Counted from the stretch's first letter, positions 24,890-34,273 are shown. The stretch: 39,585 nt of DNA from Polyangiaceae bacterium (GCA_020848455.1 JADLAB010000400.1:1-39585), one strand, 5' to 3'. Notes: generated by a model from the sequence alone, not told the origin. Made by a program: numbers and translations.

Positions 24890-27376
24890 CTACTGCTTCT
24901 GCATGATGATGAACTGCACGCGGCGGTTCTTGGCCCGGTTGGCAGGCGTCACGTTGGGCGCGATGGGTCGCGACTTGCCGTAGCCCTTGGCCTGGAGGCG
25001 AGCCGCGTCGACGCCGGCGCCCGTGAGCCACTTCATGACCGACTCGGCGCGATCCTGGCTCAGCTTCTGGTTGTAGTCGGCCGCGCCGGTGTCGTCGGTG
25101 TGGCCCTGCACCTCGAGGAGCTTCACCTGCGGGTTGCGCTGGATGACATCGGCGACCTCGGCGAGGATCGAGTTCGACACCGGATCGAGCTCCGCGGAGT
25201 CGGTCTTGAACTGCACCCGCTTCAGGATCTGGATCTGATCGCCGATGATGCGGGCGTTGGCCACCTTGGGCCGCTTGGTGACGCCCACGGTGACGCTCGC
25301 GCCGTCCTTCGGCTTCACGTCAGCCTCGGCGCGACCCATGAGGTAGTCGTTGGCCTGGGCGCTCACCAGCGTGGTCCCCGGCGGCAGGGCCTTCACCGTG
25401 AAGGTGCCCGAGCCGTCGGTGGTCGCGCTGTGCTTCTGGCCCGTCGCGTCCGTCACCTCGACCGTGGCGTTGGCGACACCGGCGTTGCTCTCGTCGTCCT
25501 TCACGGTGCCCTTGAGGTCGCCGAGCTTGGGCAGCGACTCGAGCTCGCAGTCGAGGTCCGTGAACACCGGGCCCGACGGCGTGACCGGCACCGGGGCCGG
25601 CGGCGGCGTCCCGGGCGGGAAGGGCGGCAGGGTGCCGGGCGTCCCGGGCGCCGGGACTACCGGCTGGGCGGGCTTGACCTCCGCGGTGCACGTGCCGGGC
25701 TTGTACCCGGGCGCCGTGATCGAGAGGGAGTACATGCCGGGCACGAGCTCGTAGGTCAGGAAGCGCCCGTCCGCGCCCGTCGCGACCGGGGGCTCGGGCC
25801 GCCCGGTCACCGCGATGATGGCGTCGGCGACGGGCGTCGGCGCGCCCTTCTCGTGGAGGAAGCCGCGCACGAAGTACTGCGTCGGCGCGACGGTCACCTG
25901 CTGCGGGGGCGGCGGGGGCGGCGGCGGCGCCGCGGCGACTTCCTTCTCCTTCATGTCGAAGGCGAAGCCGAGGCCGAGGTACATGGTCCACGGCGCCGTC
26001 GGGGCGACCTCCTCGATGAACGTCGATTTGCCCGAGAGGCCGATGTCGAAGCCGAGGTGACCGCTCAGGCCGCGCCACACGCCGTTGAACGGCGTCGCCT
26101 TCACGCCGAGCGACAGGTGCGACGGGATCGCCTTGTAGCCGGGAGAGCCCGAGTCCTTGTCCTTCAGGTCCGACAGGGCGAGGCACACGTCGCCGGGCGA
26201 GATGGTGCGCGTGTGGCACTCGTAGCCCTGCCGGTTGACCGGGATGTCGACCGTGTACTCGAGGTAGGGCTGTACCCACTTCAGCGGCACGTCGACGCCA
26301 AAGTACGTCTGGAAGAAGTCGACGCGGTTGATGCCCAGGCCGAAGCGTTCGACCCGGGTCACCGGGATGCGGCCGAGCGCGCCCGCGAGCTGCGGGTCGC
26401 GGACGGCGCGCTCGTCCTCGACGTCGGACACGAGCTTGCCCGAGTTGTCGATGCGGTAGCCGAGGTTCAGGTGGAGGCGGACCGGCGCCTTCTTGCGGCG
26501 GAAGTCGACGGAGGTCAGCGCGAGGAACTCCGCGCTCGTGCCGCCGCCCTTGATGCCGACCGAGCCGGCCCCGTTCAGGAGCAGCAGGCGCGCCTCGCCG
26601 CCGAACGAGATCACGTCCTTGATCGGCTTCGGCGTGAAGGCCTTCACGCCGAGCGTCGTGTCGCCGAGCACCTGCAAGAGCGCGGGGCTCGCCTGGTCGT
26701 TCGAGTTCGCGTAGGTGCGGATGGTCGCGTACGCCTCGAGGAAGCTGATGGGCGTGGCGTTGAGGCCGAAGGTCGCCCCCACGTGACTCACGCTGTCGTC
26801 CTCCTGCTGCACGTTCGCGCCGCGCGCGCAGGGGTGGTCGGCGTTGCACAAGAAGCCGCTCGACTTGAACCAGTCGAACAGGAAGCCCACGCGGAAGGTG
26901 CCGCCCGCGCCCGAGCCGGCGTTCGACACGCGCAAGAGGCCGGTCGAGCCGGTGAGGTCGATCTGCTCCGAGAGCGAGATGTCGCGCCACTCGGCCTCGT
27001 CCTCTTCGGGCTCCGGCGCCGCCGGAGGCTGCGCTCCGAAGCCGCCCTGCGTGCCCCAGGAGCCCGCGGCCGCCGGGTCGCCGAAGCTCGTACCGGCCGT
27101 CGCCCCCGGGGGCATGCCCGGGCCCGGCGGAGCGCCCGGCGGGGCGCCGTAGGGGGCGCCGGGGCTGCCCGGCATCGCGCCGGGCGGTGCGCCGGGCGGT
27201 GCGCCGGGGGGTGCGCCGGGGGGTGTGCCGGGCGGCGCGCCGGGGGGTGGCTGGTCGTAGGGCGTCGGCTGCGCCTCGGCGCTCGCGCTGACGGCGAGGG
27301 CTGCGACGAGCGGCAACACGACGCGCCCGGAACGGCGCCACGAGGAAAAGCCCGGTGCCTGAGGAAGCTTGGACAT
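24890..27376 (-). CDS. OmpA-family outer-membrane protein with Pro-rich linker and two regulatory-like domains
   Basis: The 828-residue precursor has a signal peptide ending near AEA-Q (residue 37). A Pro/Gly/Ala linker of about 90 residues built on a PPGA repeat follows. Next is a region of ~280 residues rich in aromatic-ended strands that reads as a beta-barrel. Two carboxypeptidase-regulatory-like beta domains follow (RGFLHEKGAPTPVADAIIAV and LKGTVKDDESNAGVANATV). The C-terminal OmpA domain (about 708-828) binds peptidoglycan through GHTDDTGAADYN and LSQDRAESV, with the usual Asp and Arg. The ATG at 27376 was preferred over 27448 because it begins a normal signal peptide. The gene is monocistronic with its own terminator. 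A cell-envelope tethering function is well supported; any pore or binding role is not determined. Confidence 0.9.
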   Translation of the reverse strand: MSKLPQAPGFSSWRRSGRVVLPLVAALAVSASAEAQPTPYDQPPPGAPPGTPPGAPPGAPPGAPPGAMPGSPGAPYGAPPGAPPGPGMPPGATAGTSFGDPAAAGSWGTQGGFGAQPPAAPEPEEDEAEWRDISLSEQIDLTGSTGLLRVSNAGSGAGGTFRVGFLFDWFKSSGFLCNADHPCARGANVQQEDDSVSHVGATFGLNATPISFLEAYATIRTYANSNDQASPALLQVLGDTTLGVKAFTPKPIKDVISFGGEARLLLLNGAGSVGIKGGGTSAEFLALTSVDFRRKKAPVRLHLNLGYRIDNSGKLVSDVEDERAVRDPQLAGALGRIPVTRVERFGLGINRVDFFQTYFGVDVPLKWVQPYLEYTVDIPVNRQGYECHTRTISPGDVCLALSDLKDKDSGSPGYKAIPSHLSLGVKATPFNGVWRGLSGHLGFDIGLSGKSTFIEEVAPTAPWTMYLGLGFAFDMKEKEVAAAPPPPPPPPQQVTVAPTQYFVRGFLHEKGAPTPVADAIIAVTGRPEPPVATGADGRFLTYELVPGMYSLSITAPGYKPGTCTAEVKPAQPVVPAPGTPGTLPPFPPGTPPPAPVPVTPSGPVFTDLDCELESLPKLGDLKGTVKDDESNAGVANATVEVTDATGQKHSATTDGSGTFTVKALPPGTTLVSAQANDYLMGRAEADVKPKDGASVTVGVTKRPKVANARIIGDQIQILKRVQFKTDSAELDPVSNSILAEVADVIQRNPQVKLLEVQGHTDDTGAADYNQKLSQDRAESVMKWLTGAGVDAARLQAKGYGKSRPIAPNVTPANRAKNRRVQFIIMQKQ
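27181..27252 (-). repeat. 12-bp tandem repeat coding for Pro-Pro-Gly-Ala units
   Basis: Six imperfect copies of a 12-bp unit (CGGGCGGTGCGC and variants) lie in the Pro-rich linker of the OmpA-family gene. The unit is a multiple of three, so copy-number change keeps the frame and only alters linker length. Related, more diverged units extend to about 27120. Confidence 0.85.
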
Positions 27377-27475
27377 GGTGTTCGCCACGCAGGTCGAGGG
27401 GAAGTGCCGGCGCGAGGCGCCCGCCCCTGCGCGCGCGGCCTCGGCCACTTCGACGCCCCGGTTCTAACACCGACG

Positions 27476-27499
27476 CCCTCGGGAGACCGAGGGTTTTTT
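27476..27499 (+). terminator. Plus-strand intrinsic terminator upstream of the ABC ATPase gene
   Basis: CCCTCGG (27476-27482), loop GAGA, CCGAGGG (27487-27493), then six T (27494-27499) make a textbook Rho-independent terminator reading on the plus strand. No plus-strand gene ends just before it; the upstream gene is the divergent OmpA gene. It lies 78 bp before the ABC ATPase start codon. It may be a leader attenuator, the end of a small RNA, or a block to antisense transcription across the OmpA gene. Confidence 0.75.
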
Positions 27500-27577
27500 C
27501 GTGCGCGCAGGGCCTCGACGCGCCTCCGCGCCGGCGCCCACTTGGCAGCGCGGTCGCCACCGCCTATTTCATCTCCC

Positions 27578-28567
27578 GTGGCCGAGCCCCGACAGCAGGT
27601 GGACCGCGACGAGGCACCCGGCCCCCGGTCCGCCGCGCCCGACTCCGACGTCCTCATCAGCGCGACCGGCCTGCGCAAGACCTTCAAGCTCGGCCTCCTG
27701 CGCCGCAAGACGGTCCAGGCGGTGCGGGGCGTGAGCTTCGAGGTGCGCCGCGGCCAGATCGTCGGCTTTCTCGGGCCCAACGGCTCCGGCAAGACCACGA
27801 CCATCAAGATGCTGCTCGGCCTCATCTCCGCGAGCGGCGGCGAGGCGCACCTGTTCGGCGAGCGCGTGCCCTCGCGCGCCGCGCGCCAGCGGCTCGGCTT
27901 CTTGCCCGAGAATCCCTACGTCTACCCCTACCTCACGCCGCGCGAGTTCGTGGAGCTCTGCGGCCGGCTCTCGGGCCTCGGCGGCAAGCGCGTGCGCGAG
28001 CGCGCCGCGGAGGTGCTCGACCGGACGGGCGTGCTCTACGCCGCGGACCGGCAGGTGCGGCGCCTGTCGAAGGGCATGCTGCAGCGCACGGCGCTCGGCG
28101 CCGCCCTGGTCGCCGACCCGGAGCTGCTCGTGCTCGACGAGCCGATGAGCGGCCTCGATCCGGTCGGGCGCAAGGAGGTGCGCGACCTGCTCTTCGCCGA
28201 GCGGGACGCGGGGCGCACGATCTTCTTCTCGACGCACATCCTCAGCGACGTCGAGGCCATGTGCGACCACGTCGTCATCCTGCGCAATGGCGAGGTCGTG
28301 GTCTCGGGCGCCATCCGTCAGCTGCTGCGGGGCGAGGTGCTGCGCACCGACGTGACGCTCGGCGACCCGAGCGACGAGCTCCGCGCCGCCCTCGCGGCCG
28401 ACGGCTTCACGGTGCGCGAGCGCCCGGGCGTCGTCGTGGTCGAGGTCGTGGGCCAGGACGCGGTCGGGCCGCTCCTCGCCCGGGCCCTCGCCGCCGGCGC
28501 TCAGGTCGTCGAGGTGCTGCCGCGCCGCGAGACGCTCGAGGACCTCTTCATGAACCGCGCCCTGTGA
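27578..28567 (+). CDS. ABC transporter ATP-binding protein
   Basis: This 329-residue ATPase subunit of an ABC-2 type exporter has Walker A GPNGSGKTTTIK and a Q-loop region around LGFLPENPYVYPYLT. The signature motif is degenerate (RLSKGMLQR rather than LSGGQ), as is common in this subfamily. Walker B is LLVLDEPMSGLDP and the switch histidine is in FFSTHIL. A C-terminal DUF4162-like extension (about 235-329) ends in ETLEDLFMNRAL, typical of ATPases of drug, lipid or gliding-type exporters. A GTG at 27578 is the best start available, though no strong ribosome binding site precedes it. No permease gene is adjacent; the ABC-2 permease at 19219 is a candidate partner. Confidence 0.93.
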   Translation: MAEPRQQVDRDEAPGPRSAAPDSDVLISATGLRKTFKLGLLRRKTVQAVRGVSFEVRRGQIVGFLGPNGSGKTTTIKMLLGLISASGGEAHLFGERVPSRAARQRLGFLPENPYVYPYLTPREFVELCGRLSGLGGKRVRERAAEVLDRTGVLYAADRQVRRLSKGMLQRTALGAALVADPELLVLDEPMSGLDPVGRKEVRDLLFAERDAGRTIFFSTHILSDVEAMCDHVVILRNGEVVVSGAIRQLLRGEVLRTDVTLGDPSDELRAALAADGFTVRERPGVVVVEVVGQDAVGPLLARALAAGAQVVEVLPRRETLEDLFMNRAL

Positions 28568-28582
28568 CCCACGGCGCGGGCG

Positions 28583-30097
28583 TCAAGCGAGGTCGGTGCA
28601 GGCGGCCTCGACGATGCCCTCGGCCAGGCCGCGGATCGCACGCTCGTCGTCGCCTTCCACCATGACCCGGAGCTTCGGCTCCGTGCCGCTCCAGCGCACG
28701 AGCACGCGCCCCGCCTCGCCCAGGCTGCGCTCCGCGGCGGCGATGGCCCGGGCCGCGTGGCTCATCTCCGCGAGCGGCCGCCGGCGCGGGAAGGAGCGGT
28801 TCACGAGCACCTGCGGCACGCGCTCCATCGCGCCCGCGCAGAGCTCGCTGACGGGACGGCCCTCGCGCACGGCGATGGCGAGCAGCTGCAGCGCCGCCAC
28901 GATGCCGTCGCCGGTCGTCGCGTGGTCGAGGAAGATGAGGTGTCCGCTCTGCTCGCCCCCGAAGCGGTAGCCGCCCTTGCGCATCGCGTCGACCACGTGG
29001 CGGTCGCCGACCGGCGTGCGCACGAGCTTGCCTCCGGCGCGCTCCACGGCGCGCTCGAGCCCGAGGTTCGACATGACGGTCGTGACGAGCGTGCGCTTCG
29101 GGAGCGTGCGCGCCGCGAGCATGCGCGCCGCGCACAGGGCCATGATCTGGTCACCGTCCACGATCTGGCCGCGCTCGTCGACCACGATGACCCGGTCCGC
29201 GTCACCATCGAGCGCGATCCCGAGGTGCGCGCGGCGCTTGTGCACCTCCTGCACCGTGCCCTCCGGGTGGAGCGCGCCCGTCTTCTGATTGATGTTCACG
29301 CCGTTCGGCTTCACGCCGAGCGCGAACACCTCGGCACCGAGCTCCGCGAACACCGCGGGCGCCACGCGATACGCGGCGCCATGCGCCGCATCGACGACGA
29401 TCCGTACCCCGTCGAGCGTGAGCTCGTTGGGGAAGGTCGACTTGCAGAACACGACGTAGCGACCGGCGGCGTCGTCCACGCGCATCGCGCTGCCGATGGC
29501 GGCTCCCTTGGAGCCGCGTCGGTCGAGCTCGTTCGTGTGGACCAGCCGCTCGATCTCGCGCTCGAGTGCGTCGTCGAGCTTGTAGCCGTCGGGCCCGAAG
29601 ATCTTGATGCCGTTGTCGGCGTAGGGGTTGTGGCTCGCGCTGATGACCACGCCGGCGTCGGCGCGCATGCTGACCGTGAGCTGGGCCACACCCGGCGTCG
29701 GGATCGGCCCGCACAGGAGCACGCGTCCGCCCATCGCGCAGATACCGGCGGCGAGGGCGGTCTCGAGCATGTAGCCCGACAGGCGCGTGTCCTTGCCGAT
29801 GACGATGCGCACGCGCCGCCCGGCACCGAGCTCGTGGTCCATCCGCACCGCGTCGCGCTCGTCGTGGCCCGTCGGCGGCCGGCGCCGCGAGCGTGGAGGG
29901 GTCGGGTCGAAGGGGCGCCGCTCGGCCCGCATGCGCTGCGCGATGTGCGTGATCGCCCGGCCGAGGCGCAGGGCGAGCTCCGGCGTCATGGGAGGCTCGT
30001 TCGCGACGCCGCGCACGCCGTCGGTGCCGAACAGGACGGGCGGCGCGGTGGCGCCGGAGGGGGAGGGGGCAGGCTGGGCCTTGCGGGGGCTTGGCAT
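28583..30097 (-). CDS. glmM: Phosphoglucosamine mutase with internal insertion
   Basis: The enzyme converts glucosamine-6-phosphate to glucosamine-1-phosphate for UDP-GlcNAc, peptidoglycan and lipopolysaccharide synthesis. [11 protein letters not shown] near the start, the phosphoserine loop [16 protein letters not shown] (Ser155), the metal loop DGDADR, the sugar loop GEQSGH and the phosphate-binding [14 protein letters not shown] are all intact. At 504 residues it is about 55 longer than usual GlmM. Part is an N-terminal tail of ~20 residues, and part is a basic, disordered-looking insertion at about residues 60-95 ([20 protein letters not shown] and after). The stop lies 15 bp from the converging ABC ATPase stop. 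The start ATG at 30097 lacks a strong ribosome binding site; an in-frame ATG further upstream is possible. Confidence 0.93.
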   Translation of the reverse strand: MPSPRKAQPAPSPSGATAPPVLFGTDGVRGVANEPPMTPELALRLGRAITHIAQRMRAERRPFDPTPPRSRRRPPTGHDERDAVRMDHELGAGRRVRIVIGKDTRLSGYMLETALAAGICAMGGRVLLCGPIPTPGVAQLTVSMRADAGVVISASHNPYADNGIKIFGPDGYKLDDALEREIERLVHTNELDRRGSKGAAIGSAMRVDDAAGRYVVFCKSTFPNELTLDGVRIVVDAAHGAAYRVAPAVFAELGAEVFALGVKPNGVNINQKTGALHPEGTVQEVHKRRAHLGIALDGDADRVIVVDERGQIVDGDQIMALCAARMLAARTLPKRTLVTTVMSNLGLERAVERAGGKLVRTPVGDRHVVDAMRKGGYRFGGEQSGHLIFLDHATTGDGIVAALQLLAIAVREGRPVSELCAGAMERVPQVLVNRSFPRRRPLAEMSHAARAIAAAERSLGEAGRVLVRWSGTEPKLRVMVEGDDERAIRGLAEGIVEAACTDLA

Positions 30098-30203
30098 GAT
30101 GGGCGCTCGTTCGCGGATGGGTACTCCCGCGCCCCACAGCCGGGGCGGCATTGTCCGTCTCCTGTCCGACGGGGCGCAAGCGCGGAATCGACGGGGCCAC
30201 GAG

Positions 30204-30228
30204 TGCTTCGCCCGGAAGGGCGAAACAC
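30204..30228 (-). other. Hairpin just behind folC
   Basis: TTCGCCC (30207-30213) and GGGCGAA (30218-30224) form a 7-bp stem with a GGAA loop; GTG/CAC extends it across one mismatch. It starts right after the folC stop on the minus strand, in the 134-bp gap before glmM. No T-run follows, so it may be an mRNA-stabilising or partial termination hairpin. The rest of the gap shows nothing clear. Confidence 0.45.
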
Positions 30229-30231
30229 GAG

Positions 30232-31560
30232 TCACAGCGGGACGGGCGGGTCGCGGGTCACGCCGAGCAAGGTGGCGCGCACCGCCCCGACGAGGAAGAT
30301 CGAGCCGCACACGACGAGTGCGTCGCCCGGCCGGCAGCCCGCGAGGGCCCGTGCGAGCGCGTGCTCCGGGTGCGGCTCCGTCGCGCCCGCGTGCCGCGCC
30401 GCGAGCGCGCTTGGCTCCGCGGACCTTCGGCCGGCGCTCGCCTCGAGCGGCTCGCAGTAAAAGCGGCGGCGGGCGAGCGGGGCCAGGGTGTCCAGCATCT
30501 CCGGCCACGCCTTGTCGCCCATCGCGCCGAACAAGAGCACCGTCCGGTCGGGGTCGAGGGTCCCCGCGAGGCTCGCGGCGAGCGCCCGCGCACCGGCGGG
30601 GTTGTGTGCGCAGTCGAGCCACACCGTGACGCCGGCCCGGTCGATGCGCTCGAGGCGGCCCGGCCAGCGTGCGCCGGCGAGGCCGGGCGCGGCCGCGCGC
30701 GCGAGCCCGGGCAGCCGCTCTTGCACCGCCCACGCGAGCGCCACCGCGACGACGGCGTTCGCGACCTGGTGCGGCCCGGCGAGGGCGAGGTCGGTGTCGA
30801 GCGCACGCCCCCCGGGGCCCCGGACGGCGACGCCCCGCGCGGTCGGCGTGACGACGCCCGCCCGCGCACCGGGCGTCGCCGTGACCGGGCTCGCGGTCGC
30901 GCCCGGCGCGCCGACCACCACCTCCCAGAGCGGGCCGGCGCCGCACGCGACCGCGCGCCGGCGCGCTTCGTCGAGCGCCTCGGGGGCGAGCGGCCCGACC
31001 ACCGCCGGCGCACCGGGCTTGAAGATCGCCGCCTTCTCCGCGGCGATCGAGCGCAGATCGTCGCCGAGCCACTCGGTGTGGTCGAGGTCGATGCTCACGA
31101 CGGCGGCGGCCGCGGGCGCCGCCAGCACGTTGGTCGCGTCGAGCCGCCCGCCGAGGCCGACCTCGACGATGGCGAGCTCCACCGCGGCCTCGCGTAGCGC
31201 GACGAAGGCGGCGACCGTGAGCGCCTCGAAGAAGGTGAGCTCGGAGCGCAGCGCCGCCTCGAGCGCGTCCGCGAAGGGCTCGTCGGCGATGGGCTCGCCG
31301 CCGATCCGGATGCGCTCGTTCAGGCGGCAGAGGTGCGGCGAGCTGTAGAGGCCCGTGCGCAGCCCGGCGCTCAGCCCCATCGCCTCGAGCATGGCGCACA
31401 CGCTGCCCTTGCCGTTCGTGCCCGCGACGTGGATGCAGGTGAGCGCCCGCTCGGGGTGGCCGAGGCCCGCGAGCGCCGCCTCGACGCGTCCGAGACCGAG
31501 CGCTGCGCCGCGGCTCACGCGCCGCGCGAGCTCGGCGCGCAGCGTCTCGGTGCGGCTCAC
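30232..31560 (-). CDS. folC: Bifunctional folylpolyglutamate synthase / dihydrofolate synthase
   Basis: This 442-residue ligase of the Mur family adds glutamate to dihydropteroate and folates in the cytoplasm. The P-loop [32 protein letters not shown], the metal-binding [35 protein letters not shown] and the C-terminal-domain [14 protein letters not shown] are typical FolC motifs. The GTG start at 31560 overlaps the accD stop by four bases (GTGA), so it is translationally coupled to accD; the accD-folC pairing is common in bacteria. About 20 residues near the middle ([17 protein letters not shown]) are poorly conserved-looking. Confidence 0.95.
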   Translation of the reverse strand: MSRTETLRAELARRVSRGAALGLGRVEAALAGLGHPERALTCIHVAGTNGKGSVCAMLEAMGLSAGLRTGLYSSPHLCRLNERIRIGGEPIADEPFADALEAALRSELTFFEALTVAAFVALREAAVELAIVEVGLGGRLDATNVLAAPAAAAVVSIDLDHTEWLGDDLRSIAAEKAAIFKPGAPAVVGPLAPEALDEARRRAVACGAGPLWEVVVGAPGATASPVTATPGARAGVVTPTARGVAVRGPGGRALDTDLALAGPHQVANAVVAVALAWAVQERLPGLARAAAPGLAGARWPGRLERIDRAGVTVWLDCAHNPAGARALAASLAGTLDPDRTVLLFGAMGDKAWPEMLDTLAPLARRRFYCEPLEASAGRRSAEPSALAARHAGATEPHPEHALARALAGCRPGDALVVCGSIFLVGAVRATLLGVTRDPPVPL

Positions 31561-32411
31561 GCGCGCGGCCGGCCGTCCGCGAGGTGGGCGAGCACCAGGC
31601 TCGCCCGCGCCTTCATCTCGAGGCGCGAGCACACGAGATCCACCATGCCGTGCTCGAGGAGGAACTCCGCGCGCTGGAAGCCCTGCGGCAGGGTCTGCCC
31701 GATGGTGTTCTCGATGACCCGCGGGCCCGCGAAGCCGATGAGCGCGTTCGCCTCCGCGATGTTCACGTCGCCGAGGAACGCGAAGCTCGCGGCGACACCG
31801 CCCGTCGTGGGGTGTAGCAGGCACGACACGAAGGGCAGCCCAGCGGCGCGCAGGCGCTCGAGGGCGCTCACGCTCTTGGCCATCTGCATGAGAGACAAGA
31901 TGCCCTCCTGCATGCGCGCGCCGCCGGACGCCTGCAGGAGCACGACGGGCAGGCGCTCGCGCGTCGCCCGCTCGAACAGGCGCGTCACCTTCTCGCCCAC
32001 GACCGAGCCCATGCTCCCGCCCATGAAGGCGAAGATGAAGCTGCCGTAGGCGACCGCGCGGCCGTCGATGCGGCCGCTGCCGATCTCGATGGCATCGTGG
32101 TGCCCCGTCTTCTTCAGCGAGCTGCGCAGGCGCTCGTCGTAGGGCGTGCCGTCGCTGAACGACAAGGGGTCGCGCGGCCGCAGATCGCCGTCCCAGGGCT
32201 CGAGCGCTCCGCCGTCGAGCATGAGCTCGCGCCACCGGGACGCGGCGAGGCGGTGGTGGTGACCGCAGTGCGCGCACACCTCGAAGTGGGCCACCAGCTC
32301 CTCGGCGGTTCCGGTGTGTCCGCAGCTCTCGCAGCGTCGGAACACGCCCTTGCCGAGGGTTCGCTTCTCGCTGGCGTCCGTGGTCGGGGCGGTCTTCTCA
32401 GGCCAGGCCAT
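31557..32411 (-). CDS. accD: Acetyl-CoA carboxylase carboxyltransferase beta subunit
   Basis: This 284-residue subunit forms, with AccA, the carboxyltransferase that makes malonyl-CoA for fatty-acid synthesis. The N-terminal four-cysteine zinc ribbon (Cys27, Cys30, Cys46, Cys49) is intact. It is followed by the crotonase-type core with [53 protein letters not shown] and [11 protein letters not shown]. The ATG at 32411 overlaps the end of the upstream CoA-transferase-like gene by 14 bp and gives the expected N-terminus ([10 protein letters not shown]). It is the second gene of a likely rlmN-like/CoA-transferase-like/accD/folC/glmM transcript. Confidence 0.96.
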   Translation of the reverse strand: MAWPEKTAPTTDASEKRTLGKGVFRRCESCGHTGTAEELVAHFEVCAHCGHHHRLAASRWRELMLDGGALEPWDGDLRPRDPLSFSDGTPYDERLRSSLKKTGHHDAIEIGSGRIDGRAVAYGSFIFAFMGGSMGSVVGEKVTRLFERATRERLPVVLLQASGGARMQEGILSLMQMAKSVSALERLRAAGLPFVSCLLHPTTGGVAASFAFLGDVNIAEANALIGFAGPRVIENTIGQTLPQGFQRAEFLLEHGMVDLVCSRLEMKARASLVLAHLADGRPRA

Positions 32412-32931
32412 GGCGTGAACCATCGCGCAAGACGCGCATCTCCGCAACGTTTGCCGGCACGAGGAGCGCGGGGGGGCCACGGTCGCCCTCCGTCGCCGCA
32501 GGCGTGGCGGACCCATCGAGCAGGGCCTGGACCTGCCGCGCAGACACGCCTGGCGCGAGCTCGCGCACCACGGCTCCGTCCGCGCACACATCGATGACCG
32601 CGAGCTCGCAGTAGAGCGACAAGGGCCGCAACCGACCCGCGCCGGCCGTGAGGAAGGGCGCGGCGCCGCGCGCGACGTCGGACATCACGACGAGCGTGCG
32701 GCGCGCTCCCTCGCACAGTCCGCGCGGCGGCTCGGGGACGACGGCGCCGGTCGTGCTCACCTGCGTGGCCGCGACCACGCACGCGTCGACCGGGCCCGCA
32801 CGCCGCGTCACGAGCGCGCGCGGCAACAGGGCTGCGAGGCGCTCGGGCAGCCCGGGTCCCAGGCGCACGCTGCGCAGGGTGCGCAGCTCGCGCGCCAGGC
32901 GCGTCAGTACCTCGTCGGCGGCGAGCGGCAT
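32398..32931 (-). CDS. Degenerate CoA-transferase beta-subunit-like protein
   Basis: The 177-residue protein resembles the B subunit of 3-oxoacid CoA-transferases in several blocks. These are an N-terminal helix plus VRLGPGLPERLAALLP (usually YVNLGIGIPT), RRTLVVMSDVARGAAP (usually RVIVAMEHTAK), and a C-terminal LSLYCELAVIDVCADGAVVRELAPGVSARQVQALL. The catalytic glutamate loop (ENGxLGxGP) is missing and the protein is shorter than the ~215-residue family norm, so transferase activity is unlikely. The ATG at 32931 is the likely start. It overlaps accD by 14 bp, suggesting translational coupling to a CoA-ester enzyme. Homology is my reading of motif blocks and needs a profile search. Confidence 0.65.
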   Translation of the reverse strand: MPLAADEVLTRLARELRTLRSVRLGPGLPERLAALLPRALVTRRAGPVDACVVAATQVSTTGAVVPEPPRGLCEGARRTLVVMSDVARGAAPFLTAGAGRLRPLSLYCELAVIDVCADGAVVRELAPGVSARQVQALLDGSATPAATEGDRGPPALLVPANVAEMRVLRDGSRHGLA

Positions 32932-32985
32932 CGGGCCGATGCTACGCCTCCCCGCCGGGCGGGGATACACGGCACGGCGCCGGGG

Positions 32986-34137
32986 CTAGCCGCGCACCAC
33001 GGGCAGGCTCGCCCGACGGCGCGCGCCGGCGAGCTGTCCGCACGCACCCCCGACGTCGCGTCCGCGCGGCTTGCGCACGAGCGTCCGCACCCCTCGGCTG
33101 CGCAGCGCCGCGACGAAGGCGTCGACGCGCTCGTCGCTCGGCGTCGTGAGCGCCGTGTCGGGTCCCGGGTTGGCCGGGATGACGTTCACGCGGCAGCGGA
33201 TGCCCTGCACGAACGAGGCGAGCAGCTCGGCGTCCGCGGGCGCGTCGTTGTACCCGGCGAACAGAGCGTACTGGAACAGGATACGCCGTCCGCGTGGCAG
33301 CGCTTCGACGATGGCGCGGTGCAGGCTCGCGAGGTCGAAGCGCGCTCCGACCGGCATGATGCGCGTGCGGCGCGCGTCGTCGGGCGCGTTGAGGCTCACT
33401 GCCAGCTCGGCGCGCGTGCGCGCGAAGAAGACCGCGATCTTGTCCGCCACGCCGACGGTGCTCACGGTCACGTGCGATGGGGCGAAGGCGAAGGCGTACG
33501 GCTCGCACAGGAGCTCCACCGCACGCAGCACCGCGTCGAGGTTGTCGAAGGGCTCGCCCATGCCCATGAACACGATGCTCGAGATCGGGGCCGCGGCGGC
33601 CTGCGGCAGCGCGCGGGCGATGCGGTATTGATCGACCATCTCGGCCGTGTGGAGGTGCCGCTCGAGCCCGTGCACGCCGGTCTCGCAGAAGCTGCAGGCG
33701 CGCGCGCAGCCCACCTGGCTCGAGACGCAGAGCGTGGTGCGCGGTCGCGGCCGCTCCGCCGTCGCCGGGATGATCACCGACTCGATGAGCCGGCCGTCCC
33801 AGGTGCGGAACAAGAGGCGCGTGGCACCGTCGGCGCTCGGTGCGCGCTCGACGAGCTCGAGGCAGGGCGCCGGCGAGAGCTCGAGCAGCGCGGCGCGGGC
33901 CCGCGAGGGGACGCTCGCGGCCTGCAACGTCGCCGCGTCCCAGGCGCACCCGGGGGGCGGCTCGGGCTGGGCGGTACCGAGCGCGTCGGGGCGCGGGCCG
34001 CGGAACGCCGTGCGGAGCGCGCGCGTGGCTGCGCGCTCCGCCTCCGCCTCGGTCGCGCCGCGCGGCACGAGCCAGCGGGCGAGCGAGGCGCGGTCGTGAC
34101 CCGCGAGGGATGTGCTCGGGTGCGAGAGATGTTTCAC
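32986..34137 (-). CDS. RlmN/Cfr-type radical SAM RNA methyltransferase
   Basis: The 383-residue protein matches RlmN in length and key residues. The radical SAM cluster is CARACSFC (Cys144, Cys148, Cys151) and the SAM-binding GGE-type motif is VFMGMGEPFDNLD. The C-terminal GGACGQLAG holds the methyl-accepting/resolving cysteine (Cys366, equivalent to E. coli RlmN Cys355). RlmN methylates C2 of A2503 in 23S rRNA and A37 of some tRNAs. The N-terminal half is less typical, so a Cfr-like or paralogous role is possible. The GTG at 34137 is taken as start; the frame is open further upstream but enters the AT-rich promoter region. A perfect TATAAT on the minus strand lies at 34282-34287. The gene is divergent from the putative large RNA. 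Confidence 0.88.
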   Translation of the reverse strand: MKHLSHPSTSLAGHDRASLARWLVPRGATEAEAERAATRALRTAFRGPRPDALGTAQPEPPPGCAWDAATLQAASVPSRARAALLELSPAPCLELVERAPSADGATRLLFRTWDGRLIESVIIPATAERPRPRTTLCVSSQVGCARACSFCETGVHGLERHLHTAEMVDQYRIARALPQAAAAPISSIVFMGMGEPFDNLDAVLRAVELLCEPYAFAFAPSHVTVSTVGVADKIAVFFARTRAELAVSLNAPDDARRTRIMPVGARFDLASLHRAIVEALPRGRRILFQYALFAGYNDAPADAELLASFVQGIRCRVNVIPANPGPDTALTTPSDERVDAFVAALRSRGVRTLVRKPRGRDVGGACGQLAGARRRASLPVVRG

Positions 34138-34273
34138 GGCTTCGGTCCCGGTGTCGCGGCGCCCGGGCGTCGCGCGCTCTGGGCCGGCGTCGTCGCCCCG
34201 CAGCGGGGTCGAGAGCACACCGCGGCCGGGCCGCTCGAAGCTAGCACGCCGCGGCGAGCGGTGCGTCTTGTGC

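Noticed and set aside
27181-27252. CRISPR-like repeat array
   Set aside because: The 12-bp units are contiguous without spacers and encode Pro-Pro-Gly-Ala in the OmpA-family protein.
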